Below, one piece after another: positions 24,338 to 33,211 of a stretch of 64,000 nucleotides of DNA; position 1 is the stretch's first letter, and the number at the start of each line of letters is the position of its first letter. Origin of the DNA: Oceanococcus sp041624435. GTDB taxonomy: Bacteria; Pseudomonadota; Gammaproteobacteria; Nevskiales; Oceanococcaceae. Under the pieces are notes generated by a model, which worked only from the letters and a program-made list of their open reading frames with translations, was not told where the DNA came from and did not search any database. Position numbers and translations under genes: made by a program. The stretch is from the NCBI GenBank assembly GCA_041624435.1, contig JBFJVB010000006.1, positions 1 through 64,000 of the forward strand, written 5' to 3'.

Positions 24338-25687
24338 TTAATCCAGAACCTTCAACTCGACCCGACGGTTCATTTCCCTGCCCTCAGCAGAGTCATTGGC
24401 CACGACCGGCGCACTCGCGCCATAGCCCCGAGTCAGCAATACGCTTGAGCCGACGCCCTGTGCCTTGAGGTATTGCTTGACCGCTTCTGCGCGGCGTGTG
24501 GAGAGTTGCTGATTGCTTGCCGCTGAACCCTGCGAATCGGTATGCCCACCGATTTCTATCCGGAGCTGACTCGCGGCGCGCAGGGCCGCCGCGGCGTCGT
24601 TCAGGACGGCAATGGCTGTGGGGGTCAGTTCAGCGCTACCCGAAGCAAAGCTGACGCCCTTGAGGATCACGCTGCCGACCACACAACCCGATGCATCGAT
24701 ACGCTGGCCCGCTGAAGGTATCCGGCAATCGCCTTTAAGCGCACAGCCGTCGGCCAGGACAGCCAGGCCAGCTGGTGTGGCTGGGCACTGATCCTGGGTG
24801 TTGCTCACGCCATCGTTGTCGTCGTCCGGAGGGCAGCCGTTCGGACCGACGAGCGCGCCGCTGGGTGTGTTGGGACAGGCATCTTTGCTGTTGGGTACGC
24901 CGTCTTTGTCGCTGTCCCTCTCGCAGCCCCGTACGTCGATGGCGGCGCCGGGCGGGGTGCCCGGACAGGCATCCATGTCGTCGGGAATCTGATCGCCATC
25001 CGAATCAATGGCAGGGACCACAATGCGTGCGCTGACCCGAGCAGGCTCTTCCGGCTCCTCTTGGCGGTTCGGGTCGGCTCCCAGGGGCAGGTAGAGGCCC
25101 AGGCCGAACACACCGTCGTGGTAGCTGCGGTCGGTGCCGGCACCGAACAGGCTGTCGTATTCGCCGGCTTCCGATTCGGCGTACTTGTCCAGCCGGTAGC
25201 GTGCTTCGACGCGCAAGGCCGGACCGGTACCGACCCAGGGCCAGTTACCCAGGCCCAGCATATAGCCCAGACCGATATCGAACTGGTCGGAATCCGCCTT
25301 GCCCGCCGCATCGGGTGATTCGGCAGTGCCTTTGCTGATGCCCAGAATCAAATACAGGGGAAAGGTATCGCGAGACTGGAACAGCAGCGCCGTCACGCCG
25401 TAGGACAGCAGTTCTCCGGCGGCGCCGCCGGCATCGGCGGCACTGGGCTCGGCAAAGCTGCCGTGCAGTTCCAGATTGGCGCCGCGACCGAAGATCTTGC
25501 CGAAGGCCAGGTGGTAGCCGATCTCGTCGTCGAAGCTGCGGGTGCTGTCGTAAAGACTGTAGGTGGCCATCGGTGACAGGTAAAAGCGCCGGTCGGCTTT
25601 GCTGCCAAAGTCGTCCTGAGCCCAAGCGGTGGTGGCTCCGGCCAGCATCCCGGCCGCGGTCCCCAATGTAAGCGCGAGCTTCTTCAT
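24338..25687 (-). CDS. OmpA-family outer-membrane protein with several TSP3 repeats (paralogue 2)
   Basis: This 449-aa protein begins at ATG 25687; a TTG at 25690 is a possible alternative with GGGGAG upstream. It has a signal peptide ending TTAWAQ, then a barrel-like region to about residue 215. Three to four calcium-binding TSP3 repeats follow (DSDGDQIPDDMDACPGTP, DSDKDGVPNSKDACPNTP, DDDNDGVSNTQDQCPATP). A C-terminal OmpA domain shows GGHTDSQGSAASNQ, STRRAEAV and NRRVEL. It likely anchors the outer membrane to peptidoglycan with a stiff calcium-bound stalk. A palindrome overlaps its probable promoter. Confidence 0.88.
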   Translation of the reverse strand: MKKLALTLGTAAGMLAGATTAWAQDDFGSKADRRFYLSPMATYSLYDSTRSFDDEIGYHLAFGKIFGRGANLELHGSFAEPSAADAGGAAGELLSYGVTALLFQSRDTFPLYLILGISKGTAESPDAAGKADSDQFDIGLGYMLGLGNWPWVGTGPALRVEARYRLDKYAESEAGEYDSLFGAGTDRSYHDGVFGLGLYLPLGADPNRQEEPEEPARVSARIVVPAIDSDGDQIPDDMDACPGTPPGAAIDVRGCERDSDKDGVPNSKDACPNTPSGALVGPNGCPPDDDNDGVSNTQDQCPATPAGLAVLADGCALKGDCRIPSAGQRIDASGCVVGSVILKGVSFASGSAELTPTAIAVLNDAAAALRAASQLRIEIGGHTDSQGSAASNQQLSTRRAEAVKQYLKAQGVGSSVLLTRGYGASAPVVANDSAEGREMNRRVELKVLD

Positions 25688-25747
25688 CAATGCGTTCTCC
25701 CCTGAACTGCAGTCGGCTCACGTGCTCCCCGATGGAACGCAAGCCTT

Positions 25748-25798
25748 CGTTAATTAACGTGTGTCGCGTACTATAGCCCCGTGCCGCGCCGTGGAAAA
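25748..25798 (-). promoter_or_regulatory. Probable promoter with overlapping palindrome, upstream of OmpA paralogue 2
   Basis: On the minus strand TATAGT (25770-25775) forms a good -10, with a weak -35 TTTTCC (25793-25798) 17 bases away. Just downstream of the expected start site lies the perfect 12-base palindrome CGTTAATTAACG (25748-25759). This is a position where a bound repressor would block transcription. The regulator is not known. Confidence 0.45.
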
Positions 25799-25874
25799 CA
25801 GCTTTTTCCCTCTTTGTGCCGCGGAGCAACCCTTTTTGTTTCGATAAGGCGCACTGCGAAGTGCGAAATCTGGC

Positions 25875-26970
25875 GTGGAAGTAAACCAAATTCGGGAGAC
25901 CATTACGGCCCTGCAGCGGCGTGTAGACGCGCTGCGGGGCTATCTTTGACTATGCTGCCTTGCTGGACAGGCTGGAAGAGGTGCGGGCAGAGCAGCAGAG
26001 TCCGGACCTGTGGAGTGACCCGGAGCGGGCGCAGGCCCTAGGGCGAGAGGAAGCGCGCCTGGCGGAGCAGGTGCTGCCGCTGCGCGATTCCAAGCTGCGC
26101 CTGGAGGAAATTGCCGAATTGCTGGAACTTGCTCAGGAAGAGCAGGACCAGGAACTGCTGGCCGAGGTGGAAAAAGACCTGGCCAGCGTTGTCCAGGTGA
26201 TCGAAAAGCTGGAGTTCCAGCGCATGTTCTCCGGGGAACATGATCCCAGCAACACCTATCTGGACATCCAGGCGGGCTCGGGCGGTACCGAGGCGCAGGA
26301 CTGGGCGGAAATGCTGTTGCGCATGTATCTGCGCTGGGGCGAGGCCAAAGGCTTCAATCCGGAGCTGATCGAGTGCTCGCCGGGTGATGTGGCCGGCATC
26401 AAGAGTGCAACGGTGCATTTCAAGGGCGCTTATGCCTATGGCTGGCTGCGTACCGAAAGCGGCGTGCACCGACTGGTGCGCAAGTCGCCGTTTGATTCGG
26501 GGGCCAGGCGGCACACGTCGTTCGCGGCGGTTTTCGTTTCGCCCGAGATCGATGATGATTTTGAAATTGAAATCAATCCGGCGGATCTGCGCATTGATGT
26601 GTATCGCGCCTCTGGCGCCGGTGGTCAGCATGTCAACCGCACCGAGTCGGCGGTGCGCATTACCCATGAGCCCAGCGGCGTGGTGGTGCAATGCCAGAAT
26701 GACCGCTCGCAGCACAAGAACAAGGCCACTGCAATGAAGCAGCTCAAGGCCAAGCTGTACGAACTGGAAATGAAGAAACGCTCGGCCGATCAGCAAGTCG
26801 TCGAGGACTCCAAGTCGGATATCGGCTGGGGCAGTCAGATTCGCTCTTACGTGCTCGACGCCTCCAGGATCAAAGATTTGCGTACCGGCATCGAAACCGG
26901 AAATACCCAGGCCGTTCTGGACGGCGCCCTGGATCCTTTTCTCGAGGCCAGCTTGAAACAGGGCCTGTAG
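25875..26970 (+). CDS. prfB: Peptide chain release factor 2, with programmed +1 frameshift
   Basis: RF2 releases finished proteins at UGA and UAA. The gene is in two frames: 24 codons from GTG 25875 (VEVNQIRETITALQRRVDALRGYL) end at TGA 25947-25949. The main frame then continues from GAC 25948 (DYAALLDRLEEV) after skipping T25947. The C-terminal part has the GGQ motif in ASGAGGQHVNRTES. The recognition-loop region is also RF2-like. E. coli RF2 has the same join at the same place (RGYL-DY). lysS follows after 15 bases, as in E. coli. An internal start alone would lose the N-terminus, so the joined reading is correct. Confidence 0.95.
25934..25950 (+). promoter_or_regulatory. RF2 autoregulatory frameshift signal
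   Basis: A Shine-Dalgarno-like GCGGGG (25934-25939) stands just before TAT-CTT-TGA-C, the same spacing as the AGGGGG-TAT-CTT-TGA-C of E. coli prfB. When RF2 is scarce, the ribosome pauses at TGA, slips from CTT to TTT and continues in the +1 frame. The element is seen directly and the mechanism is known from E. coli. Confidence 0.93.
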
Positions 26971-26985
26971 ACCAAAGACCGATTG

Positions 26986-28461
26986 ATGGAAGACAACAAA
27001 CTCATTGCGCAGCGGCGCGAAAAGCTCGCCGACCTGCGCGCTCAGGGCTTCAATTTTCCCAACGATTTCCGCCCGGATGCTCTGGCGGCGGAATTGCATA
27101 GGCAGTACGCGGAGCTGGGCGCCGAGGAATTGGAAGCGCGACAGATCCCGGTGCAGATGGCCGGGCGGATGATGCTCAAACGGGTGATGGGAAAGGCCAG
27201 CTTCTGCCAGATCCAGGACCGCAGTGGGCGGATTCAACTGTTCCTGCAACGCGACACTCTGGGGCAGGAGGCTTATCAGCTCTTCAAGTCTTACGATGTC
27301 GGGGACGTGCTGGGTGCACGCGGTCAGGTGTTTCGGACCAAGGCCGGTGAGCTGTCGGTGCGGGTGACCGAACTGGTGCTATTGACCAAGTCCTTGCGGC
27401 CGCTGCCGGAAAAATGGGCCGGCCTGACCGATACCGAGTCACGCTACCGGCAGCGTTATGTCGATCTGACGATGAATCCGGAGGTGCGCGAAACCTTTCG
27501 GGTGCGCAGCCGGATCATCAAAGGCCTGCGCGATTTTTTTGATGCCCGGGACTTTCTGGAAGTGGAAACGCCGATGCTGCAGGCGATTCCAGGCGGTGCC
27601 GCGGCGCGCCCCTTCGTCACCCATTACAACGCGCTGGATCGCGAATTCTTCCTGCGTATTGCGCCGGAGCTGTATCTGAAGCGTCTGGTGGTTGGCGGGT
27701 TCGAGCGGGTTTACGAGATCAACCGGAATTTCCGCAATGAGGGGGTGTCCACCCGGCACAATCCCGAATTCACCATGCTGGAGTTCTATCAGGCCTATGC
27801 GGACTACCATGAGCTGATGGATCTGACGGAAACCCTGTTGCGTCAGCTCACCCAGGAGATCAAGGGCACGACCCAGATCCAGTATCAGGGCATCGCCCTG
27901 GATTTCGGCCAGCCCTTTGAACGCCTGACCATGGTCGAGGCGGTGCTGCGGCATAATCAGGCGCTGTCAGCGGCCGATTGCAGTGATCTTGGACGCTTGC
28001 AGGCCTATGCCGCTGAACTGAAGCTGAATGTCTCCGGCGCCGGCCTGGGTAAAGTTCTGACCGCGATTTTTGAGGAAACCGTTGAGGATCAGTTGATTCA
28101 GCCGACTTTCATCACCGGTTACCCGGCCGAGGTGTCGCCGCTGTCGCGTGCCAGCAATGACGATCCTTCGGTCACCGATCGGTTCGAACTGATCATTGCC
28201 GGGCGTGAGATCGCGAACGGATTTTCCGAACTCAATGATGCCGAAGATCAGGCTGCGCGCTTCCAGGCTCAGGTGCAGGCCAAGGATGCGGGCGACGATG
28301 AAGCGATGTACTACGATGCAGACTTCGTTCGTGCTCTGGAATACGGCATGCCACCCACCGCAGGGGAAGGGATCGGGGTTGATCGCCTGGCCATGTTGCT
28401 GACCGACGCCGCCTCGATTCGCGATGTGCTGTTGTTCCCGCAGCTGCGCCCCGAAGCGTGA
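26986..28461 (+). CDS. lysS: Lysyl-tRNA synthetase, class II
   Basis: This 491-aa enzyme charges tRNA-Lys in the cytoplasm. An N-terminal OB-fold anticodon-binding domain (about 50-150, VQMAGRMMLKRVMGKASFCQIQD) precedes the class II core. The core has motif 2 RNFRNEGVSTRHNPEFT and motif 3 GEGIGVDRLAMLLTDAASIR. The ending LFPQLRPEA is typical. ATG 26986 is preferred over the TTG one codon before. It is cotranscribed with prfB and convergent with ygfZ, whose stop lies 7 bases beyond. Confidence 0.97.
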   Translation: MEDNKLIAQRREKLADLRAQGFNFPNDFRPDALAAELHRQYAELGAEELEARQIPVQMAGRMMLKRVMGKASFCQIQDRSGRIQLFLQRDTLGQEAYQLFKSYDVGDVLGARGQVFRTKAGELSVRVTELVLLTKSLRPLPEKWAGLTDTESRYRQRYVDLTMNPEVRETFRVRSRIIKGLRDFFDARDFLEVETPMLQAIPGGAAARPFVTHYNALDREFFLRIAPELYLKRLVVGGFERVYEINRNFRNEGVSTRHNPEFTMLEFYQAYADYHELMDLTETLLRQLTQEIKGTTQIQYQGIALDFGQPFERLTMVEAVLRHNQALSAADCSDLGRLQAYAAELKLNVSGAGLGKVLTAIFEETVEDQLIQPTFITGYPAEVSPLSRASNDDPSVTDRFELIIAGREIANGFSELNDAEDQAARFQAQVQAKDAGDDEAMYYDADFVRALEYGMPPTAGEGIGVDRLAMLLTDAASIRDVLLFPQLRPEA

Positions 28462-28468
28462 TCCGCGT

Positions 28469-29236
28469 CTAGCTGTGTCTCACCCGTTCGACCACCTGGA
28501 CGATCCGGTGGCCGACCGCGCTGACTTCGCGTAACAGCACCGTATCTTGCAGGGCTTCGGGCGGCGGGTCGATCAGGCAGGCCAGCTGCTGGGGCGCGCG
28601 GCCGCGGTAATGCACCCGGGCGACGATTTCCTGGCCGACGAAGCAGCCTTTGTTGAAGTGCAGACCATCGAGCTGCTGCAAGCCCAGCGACTGGGGCAGG
28701 AACTGTTCCTGGGTCTGGGCGTCGATCTGCGGTTCCCCGGCCAGCAGGCGCAGGGCGGTGAAAGCGGCATCGGCCCGGTTGCTGGCGGGGGCGGCCGGGC
28801 TCGCCGAGATGACCAAACCGTGCTGCTCATCCAGCCGAAGTCTGGTGTGTTCCGCAGTGACGTCCACCAGCGCCGTGGCCTGGTCAGGCTGAATGTCGCC
28901 CTGAATGCGCAGCGCCACCGGATCCAGGCTGACCTTGGCGCGCAGTACGAACATGCGCATTCGCTGAACAAAGGCCGCGCTCTGATCTGCGCTCAGGGCC
29001 AAGCTGAAACCTTCGGGCGTCCGCCAGATACGCAACACGCACCAGACCCGGCCTTTGGGATTGCACCAGGCGGTCAGCCGATGGGCCGCCAAATCAAGAC
29101 GGCGAAGATCCAGAGTGAGCTGACCCTGCAGGAATTCCTGCGCATCCGGTCCGCTGACCTGGATCAGTTGCAGCGGCAGGGGCGCGGTGCGTCCGCGTTC
29201 CTGATACAGCCGCTGCATCAAGGTTTCCTTGTCCAT
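28469..29236 (-). CDS. ygfZ: tRNA-modifying/Fe-S maintenance protein YgfZ (CAF17 family)
   Basis: This 255-aa folate-binding protein of the GcvT-like family has the diagnostic KGCFVGQEIVARVHYRG motif near residue 195. The N-terminal part shows LIQVSGPDAQEFLQGQL and GRVWCVLRIWR. YgfZ uses tetrahydrofolate to help maintain Fe-S enzymes such as MiaB. In E. coli it neighbours sdhE; here sdhE lies 4 kb away behind sdhB, while an SdhAF4-like gene is divergent from ygfZ. The spacing to that gene is about 90 bases. Confidence 0.92.
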   Translation of the reverse strand: MDKETLMQRLYQERGRTAPLPLQLIQVSGPDAQEFLQGQLTLDLRRLDLAAHRLTAWCNPKGRVWCVLRIWRTPEGFSLALSADQSAAFVQRMRMFVLRAKVSLDPVALRIQGDIQPDQATALVDVTAEHTRLRLDEQHGLVISASPAAPASNRADAAFTALRLLAGEPQIDAQTQEQFLPQSLGLQQLDGLHFNKGCFVGQEIVARVHYRGRAPQQLACLIDPPPEALQDTVLLREVSAVGHRIVQVVERVRHS

Positions 29237-29324
29237 TTACCTGCCTTCATTGTGAGCATTGAGCACGCCATTCTGACCCATTTGATTGCCTATGCCAGGC
29301 CCGCTGGCTATCCTTTCTGGCTTA

Positions 29325-29504
29325 ATGAAGAACCATAACTCAACAGCACCGCCAGATTCGCCGCCGGACCTGCCGTCCGGGGACGTCAAGAGTCTGGATG
29401 AAGTCTTGAAGAATAAGCGGCCCAAGGAGTTTGGTGGGCCGGCGGGACCGGAGCCCACCCGCTATGGGGATTGGGAACGTAAGGGACGCTGCATCGATTT
29501 CTGA
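29325..29504 (+). CDS. SdhAF4-like succinate dehydrogenase assembly protein (DUF1674)
   Basis: This 59-aa protein ends in RYGDWERKGRCIDF, the hallmark of DUF1674, the bacterial and mitochondrial SDHAF4 family. In mitochondria, SDHAF4 binds flavinated SdhA before it joins SdhB. The N-terminal half is proline-rich and probably disordered. I chose ATG 29325; the frame is open to 29286 but that extension looks unlike the family. Its place 31 bases upstream of sdhC supports the role. It is easily missed because of its size. Confidence 0.85.
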   Translation: MKNHNSTAPPDSPPDLPSGDVKSLDEVLKNKRPKEFGGPAGPEPTRYGDWERKGRCIDF

Positions 29505-29535
29505 GCAGTGCACGAAGAGCTACTAGGAGCAGCCA

Positions 29536-29922
29536 ATGGCTATTGATACCGGCGGGCGGCCACTATCGCCGCATTTGCAGGTCTACAGGCCGCAGTTGAC
29601 ATCACTTCTGTCGATTACCCACCGGGCCACGGGCGTGGTGTTGTCGATCGGCACCCTCGGTCTGGTGTGCTGGTTGCTGGCGATAGCCGGTGGAGCCAGT
29701 GACTATCTGGCGGTACAGACATTTTACGCGTCGTGGTTCGGTAAATTGCTGCTGTTCGGCTGGAGTTACGCGCTGTTTTTCCATCTGTGCAATGGCATAC
29801 GCCATCTGGTCTGGGATGTGGGCAAGGGGCTCGACATCGAGGATGTCTACAAGGGAGGCTGGATCATGTTGAGTGCATCTGCCGCCCTGACTGCGATCGT
29901 CTGGATCGCGGCGCTGATTTAA
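29536..29922 (+). CDS. sdhC: Succinate dehydrogenase cytochrome b556 subunit
   Basis: This 128-aa protein has three transmembrane helices. It has the SdhC signature RPQLTSLLSITHRATG near 18-33 and the haem region FFHLCNGIRHLVWD, where His83 matches the haem ligand of E. coli SdhC. It anchors complex II in the inner membrane and forms part of the quinone site. AGGAG lies upstream of the ATG. It is the first gene of sdhCDAB, with sdhD 13 bases on. Confidence 0.96.
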   Translation: MAIDTGGRPLSPHLQVYRPQLTSLLSITHRATGVVLSIGTLGLVCWLLAIAGGASDYLAVQTFYASWFGKLLLFGWSYALFFHLCNGIRHLVWDVGKGLDIEDVYKGGWIMLSASAALTAIVWIAALI

Positions 29923-29935
29923 GAGGAGTCCTGCG

Positions 29936-30316
29936 ATGAGTTTACGAAGCCCTCTGGGAACCGCGCGAGGATTGGGTGCGGCCAAAAGCGGCACGCACCA
30001 CTGGTGGATGCAACGCTTGACCGCCATCGCGCTGGCGCCGTTGAGTATCTGGCTGGTTTACGGGCTGGTGGCTCACGCCGGCCAGGATCATGCCACGGTC
30101 AGCGCGTGGCTGGCGCAGCCGCTGACGGCGGTATCCATGATCCTGCTGCTGAGCGCGATGTTCTATCACTCCCAACTGGGCCTGCAGGTGGTTATCGAAG
30201 ACTACGTGCATGGTGACGCCGCCAAGCTGGCGAGTCTGATCGTGATGAAGTTTGCCCATATTGCGGCCGTCGCAGCGGGTGTATTCGCGGTATTAAAAGT
30301 GGCTTTCGGCCAATAA
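29936..30316 (+). CDS. sdhD: Succinate dehydrogenase hydrophobic membrane anchor
   Basis: This 126-aa protein has three transmembrane helices and the SdhD pattern HHWWMQRLTAIALAPL and YHSQLGLQVVIEDYVH, the latter holding haem and quinone-site residues. It pairs with SdhC to hold the SdhAB dimer at the membrane. Its ATG follows a GAGGAG site. The gene lies in the fixed sdhCDAB order. Confidence 0.95.
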   Translation: MSLRSPLGTARGLGAAKSGTHHWWMQRLTAIALAPLSIWLVYGLVAHAGQDHATVSAWLAQPLTAVSMILLLSAMFYHSQLGLQVVIEDYVHGDAAKLASLIVMKFAHIAAVAAGVFAVLKVAFGQ

Positions 30317-30338
30317 ATCCAAGGCCTAAGGAATCCAG

Positions 30339-32129
30339 ATGAGTTCAAGTTATCCGATCACAGATCATGTCTACGACGTGATCGTCGTAGGCGCCGGTGG
30401 CGCAGGTCTGCGGGCTGTACGCGGCCTGTCCGAAGCCGGCCTGTCCACCGCGTGCATCACCAAGGTCTTCCCCACGCGCAGCCATACCGTGGCTGCCCAG
30501 GGCGGCGTGTCCGCGGCGCTGGGTAATATGGGCGAGGATGACTGGCGCTGGCATATGTATGACACGGTCAAGGGCTCCGACTGGCTGGGCGATCAGGACG
30601 CGATCGAGTACATGTGTCGTGAAGCGATTCCGTCGATTATCGAGCTTGAACATGACGGTGTGCCGTTCTCCCGCACCGAGGACGGCAAGATCTATCAGCG
30701 GCCGTTTGGCGGCATGACGACCCATTACGGTGAAGGTACGGCGCAGCGCACCTGCGCCGCAGCCGACCGTACCGGTCACGCGATGCTGCATGCGCTGTAT
30801 CAGCAGGCGCTGAAACACAAAGCGGAATTTTTCATCGAGTACTTCGCCATCGACCTGCTGATGAGCGACGACGGTGAAGTGCTGGGGGTGCTGGCCTGGG
30901 ATCTGGCGACCGGCGATCTGCATCGGTTCCGTGCCCAGAAAACCATTCTGGCAACCGGCGGCTACGGGCGTGCCTATTTCTCCTGCACCTCCGCACATAC
31001 CTGCACCGGTGATGGCAACGGCATGGTGCTGCGGGCCGGATTGCCGGTCCAGGATATGGAATTCGTGCAATTCCATCCCACCGGCATCTACGGCGCCGGT
31101 TGCCTGATTACCGAAGGTGTTCGGGGCGAGGGCGGCATTCTGCGTAATTCCAAAGGTGAGCGTTTCATGGAGCGCTACGCCCCCAACGCCAAGGACCTGG
31201 CCTCACGCGATGTGGTTTCCCGCTCGATGTCGATGGAGATCCGGGAAGGTCGCGGCGTAGGGCCGGAAGCGGATCACATTTTCCTGCATCTGGAGCACCT
31301 GGGTCCTGAAGTCATCAATGAGCGCCTGCCCGGCATTGCCGAGTCGGCGGAAATATTTGCCGGCGTCGATGTCAGCAAGGAGCCGATTCCGGTCATTCCC
31401 ACGGTCCATTACAACATGGGCGGGACCCCGGCCAATTTCAACGGGGATGTCGTGACCTTACGCGATGGTAATCCCGATGCGGTGGTGCCGGGCCTGATGG
31501 CGGTGGGCGAAAATGCCTGTGTATCCGTGCACGGTGCCAATCGTCTGGGTTCCAATTCTCTGCTGGACCTGGTGGTGTTCGGGCGGGCAGCCGCAAAACA
31601 CTGTGTGGACACCCTGACGCGCGGTGCGGCCGTACGTGAAGTGCCCAAACAGGCCGAAGAAAAGATTCTGGCGCGCCTGGATGGTTTCCGGCACGCCAAG
31701 GGTGGGCAGTCAACGGCCGCCGTTCGCCTGGCCATGCAAAAGACCATGCAGGCGCACTGCGCGGTTTTCCGCACCGGGGAAGTGATCGCCGAGGGCGTCG
31801 ACAAACTCAACGGAGTGATCGACAGCTTCCAGGACGTCGGGGTTTCCGATCGGTCGATGATCTGGAATACCGATCTGGTGGAAACGCTGGAACTGGACAA
31901 TCTGCTCGGCCAGGCTCTGGTGACCATCAACTCGGCGCTGAATCGTGAGGAAAGTCGGGGCGCGCAGGCGCGTGAGGATTTCCCCGATCGCGATGATGCC
32001 AACTGGATGAAACACACGCTGGCCTGGCGCACCGGAGACAAAGAGGTCAAGATCGATTATCGCCCGGTGCATATGTACACGATGACGGACGAAGTTGAAG
32101 TCGTTCCGCCGAAAAAACGCGTCTATTAA
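30339..32129 (+). CDS. sdhA: Succinate dehydrogenase flavoprotein subunit
   Basis: This 596-aa protein has an N-terminal FAD site VGAGGAGLRAV, and RSHTVAAQGG with His49 as the likely covalent FAD attachment. The substrate domain shows HPTGIYGAGCLITEG and the capping-domain region PTVHYNMGGTP. It oxidises succinate to fumarate in the TCA cycle on the cytoplasmic face of complex II. It is full length for the family and followed 12 bases later by sdhB. Flavinylation would be helped by the SdhE and SdhAF4-like proteins encoded on either side of the operon. Confidence 0.98.
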   Translation: MSSSYPITDHVYDVIVVGAGGAGLRAVRGLSEAGLSTACITKVFPTRSHTVAAQGGVSAALGNMGEDDWRWHMYDTVKGSDWLGDQDAIEYMCREAIPSIIELEHDGVPFSRTEDGKIYQRPFGGMTTHYGEGTAQRTCAAADRTGHAMLHALYQQALKHKAEFFIEYFAIDLLMSDDGEVLGVLAWDLATGDLHRFRAQKTILATGGYGRAYFSCTSAHTCTGDGNGMVLRAGLPVQDMEFVQFHPTGIYGAGCLITEGVRGEGGILRNSKGERFMERYAPNAKDLASRDVVSRSMSMEIREGRGVGPEADHIFLHLEHLGPEVINERLPGIAESAEIFAGVDVSKEPIPVIPTVHYNMGGTPANFNGDVVTLRDGNPDAVVPGLMAVGENACVSVHGANRLGSNSLLDLVVFGRAAAKHCVDTLTRGAAVREVPKQAEEKILARLDGFRHAKGGQSTAAVRLAMQKTMQAHCAVFRTGEVIAEGVDKLNGVIDSFQDVGVSDRSMIWNTDLVETLELDNLLGQALVTINSALNREESRGAQAREDFPDRDDANWMKHTLAWRTGDKEVKIDYRPVHMYTMTDEVEVVPPKKRVY

Positions 32130-32141
32130 GAGGACGGAAGC

Positions 32142-32933
32142 ATGGCCAAATTTTCGCTGCCCAAGAATTCCAAGGTCAAGCAGGGCAAGCATTTCGCCGC
32201 GCCGGCAGGCGCCAGCAAAGTCCGCCGCTTCAAGATCTATCGCTATGATCCGGATTCGGGGGAGAACCCGCGCACGGACACCTACGATGTCGATGTCGGC
32301 AACTGCGGGCCGATGGTGCTGGATGCGCTGATCAAGATCAAAAACGAAATGGACCCCACGCTGACCTTCCGGCGCTCCTGCCGCGAGGGGATTTGCGGAT
32401 CCTGCTCAATGAATATCGGCGACAAGGTGGGTGGGGTCAATACGCTGGCCTGCACCAAGGCCATCGCGGACTACGAGGGGGAAATTCGGATCTACCCCTT
32501 GCCGCACATGCCGGTGGTGAAGGATCTGGTGCCGGATCTGACGCATTTCTATGCGCAGTACGCGTCGATCGAACCGTGGATCAAGACCGATACCGCCAAC
32601 CCCAGTCGCGAGCGCCTGCAGACCAAGGAAGAGCGAGCCAAGCTGGACGGTCTGTACGAGTGCATCCTGTGCGCCTGCTGCTCCACCTCCTGTCCCAGCT
32701 ACTGGTGGAACGGTGACAAGTATCTGGGGCCGGCGATTCTGCTGCAGGCCTACCGCTGGCTGGCTGATTCGCGCGACGAAGCCAGCGGCGAGCGTCTGGA
32801 CATGCTGGAAGATCCCTTCAAGCTGTACCGTTGCCATACCATCATGAACTGTACCAACACCTGTCCCAAGGGTCTGAATCCGGGTAAAGCCATTGCCGAG
32901 ACCAAGAAGTTGATGCTCGAGCGGCAAATCTGA
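32142..32933 (+). CDS. sdhB: Succinate dehydrogenase iron-sulfur subunit
   Basis: In this 263-aa protein the N-terminal 2Fe-2S domain has SCREGICGSCSMNIGD and a fourth Cys in NTLACTKAI. The C-terminal part holds the 4Fe-4S and 3Fe-4S sites, CILCACCSTSCP and CHTIMNCTNTCPKGLNP. It passes electrons from SdhA to ubiquinone. The N-terminus has about 25 extra residues rich in Lys and Ser compared with E. coli. sdhE follows after 34 bases. Confidence 0.98.
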   Translation: MAKFSLPKNSKVKQGKHFAAPAGASKVRRFKIYRYDPDSGENPRTDTYDVDVGNCGPMVLDALIKIKNEMDPTLTFRRSCREGICGSCSMNIGDKVGGVNTLACTKAIADYEGEIRIYPLPHMPVVKDLVPDLTHFYAQYASIEPWIKTDTANPSRERLQTKEERAKLDGLYECILCACCSTSCPSYWWNGDKYLGPAILLQAYRWLADSRDEASGERLDMLEDPFKLYRCHTIMNCTNTCPKGLNPGKAIAETKKLMLERQI

Positions 32934-32967
32934 TGCTCTGGCGGAATTCAACGCAGGAGCTGGCCGG

Positions 32968-33201
32968 GTGAGCGAACTGGCTCGGCTCAGGTGGCAATGC
33001 CGCCGCGGCATGCGCGAACTGGACGTGTTGTTCAAGCATTATCTGAGCGCGCATTATGCTCAGGCGGACGCCGTCGAACAGGCAGGCTTTCGTGAAGTGC
33101 TGAGCATGGATGATCCGGATCTGTACGCGATCTGTCTGCGGCGCAGCGAGCCGCCCGCGCACCTGCAGGCCATATTCGAGCGCTTGCGCGCCGAGCGTTG
33201 A
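32968..33201 (+). CDS. sdhE: FAD assembly factor SdhE
   Basis: This 77-aa protein has the SdhE/Sdh5 core RWQCRRGMRELDVLFKHYL, in which the RGMxE motif promotes flavinylation of SdhA and fumarate reductase. The start is GTG 32968, with GGAG about 9 bases upstream. It closes the sdhCDAB operon and is convergent with nadB, separated by 10 bases. SdhE and the SdhAF4-like protein thus bracket the operon. Confidence 0.93.
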   Translation: MSELARLRWQCRRGMRELDVLFKHYLSAHYAQADAVEQAGFREVLSMDDPDLYAICLRRSEPPAHLQAIFERLRAER

Positions 33202-33211
33202 GGCCCGCGGC

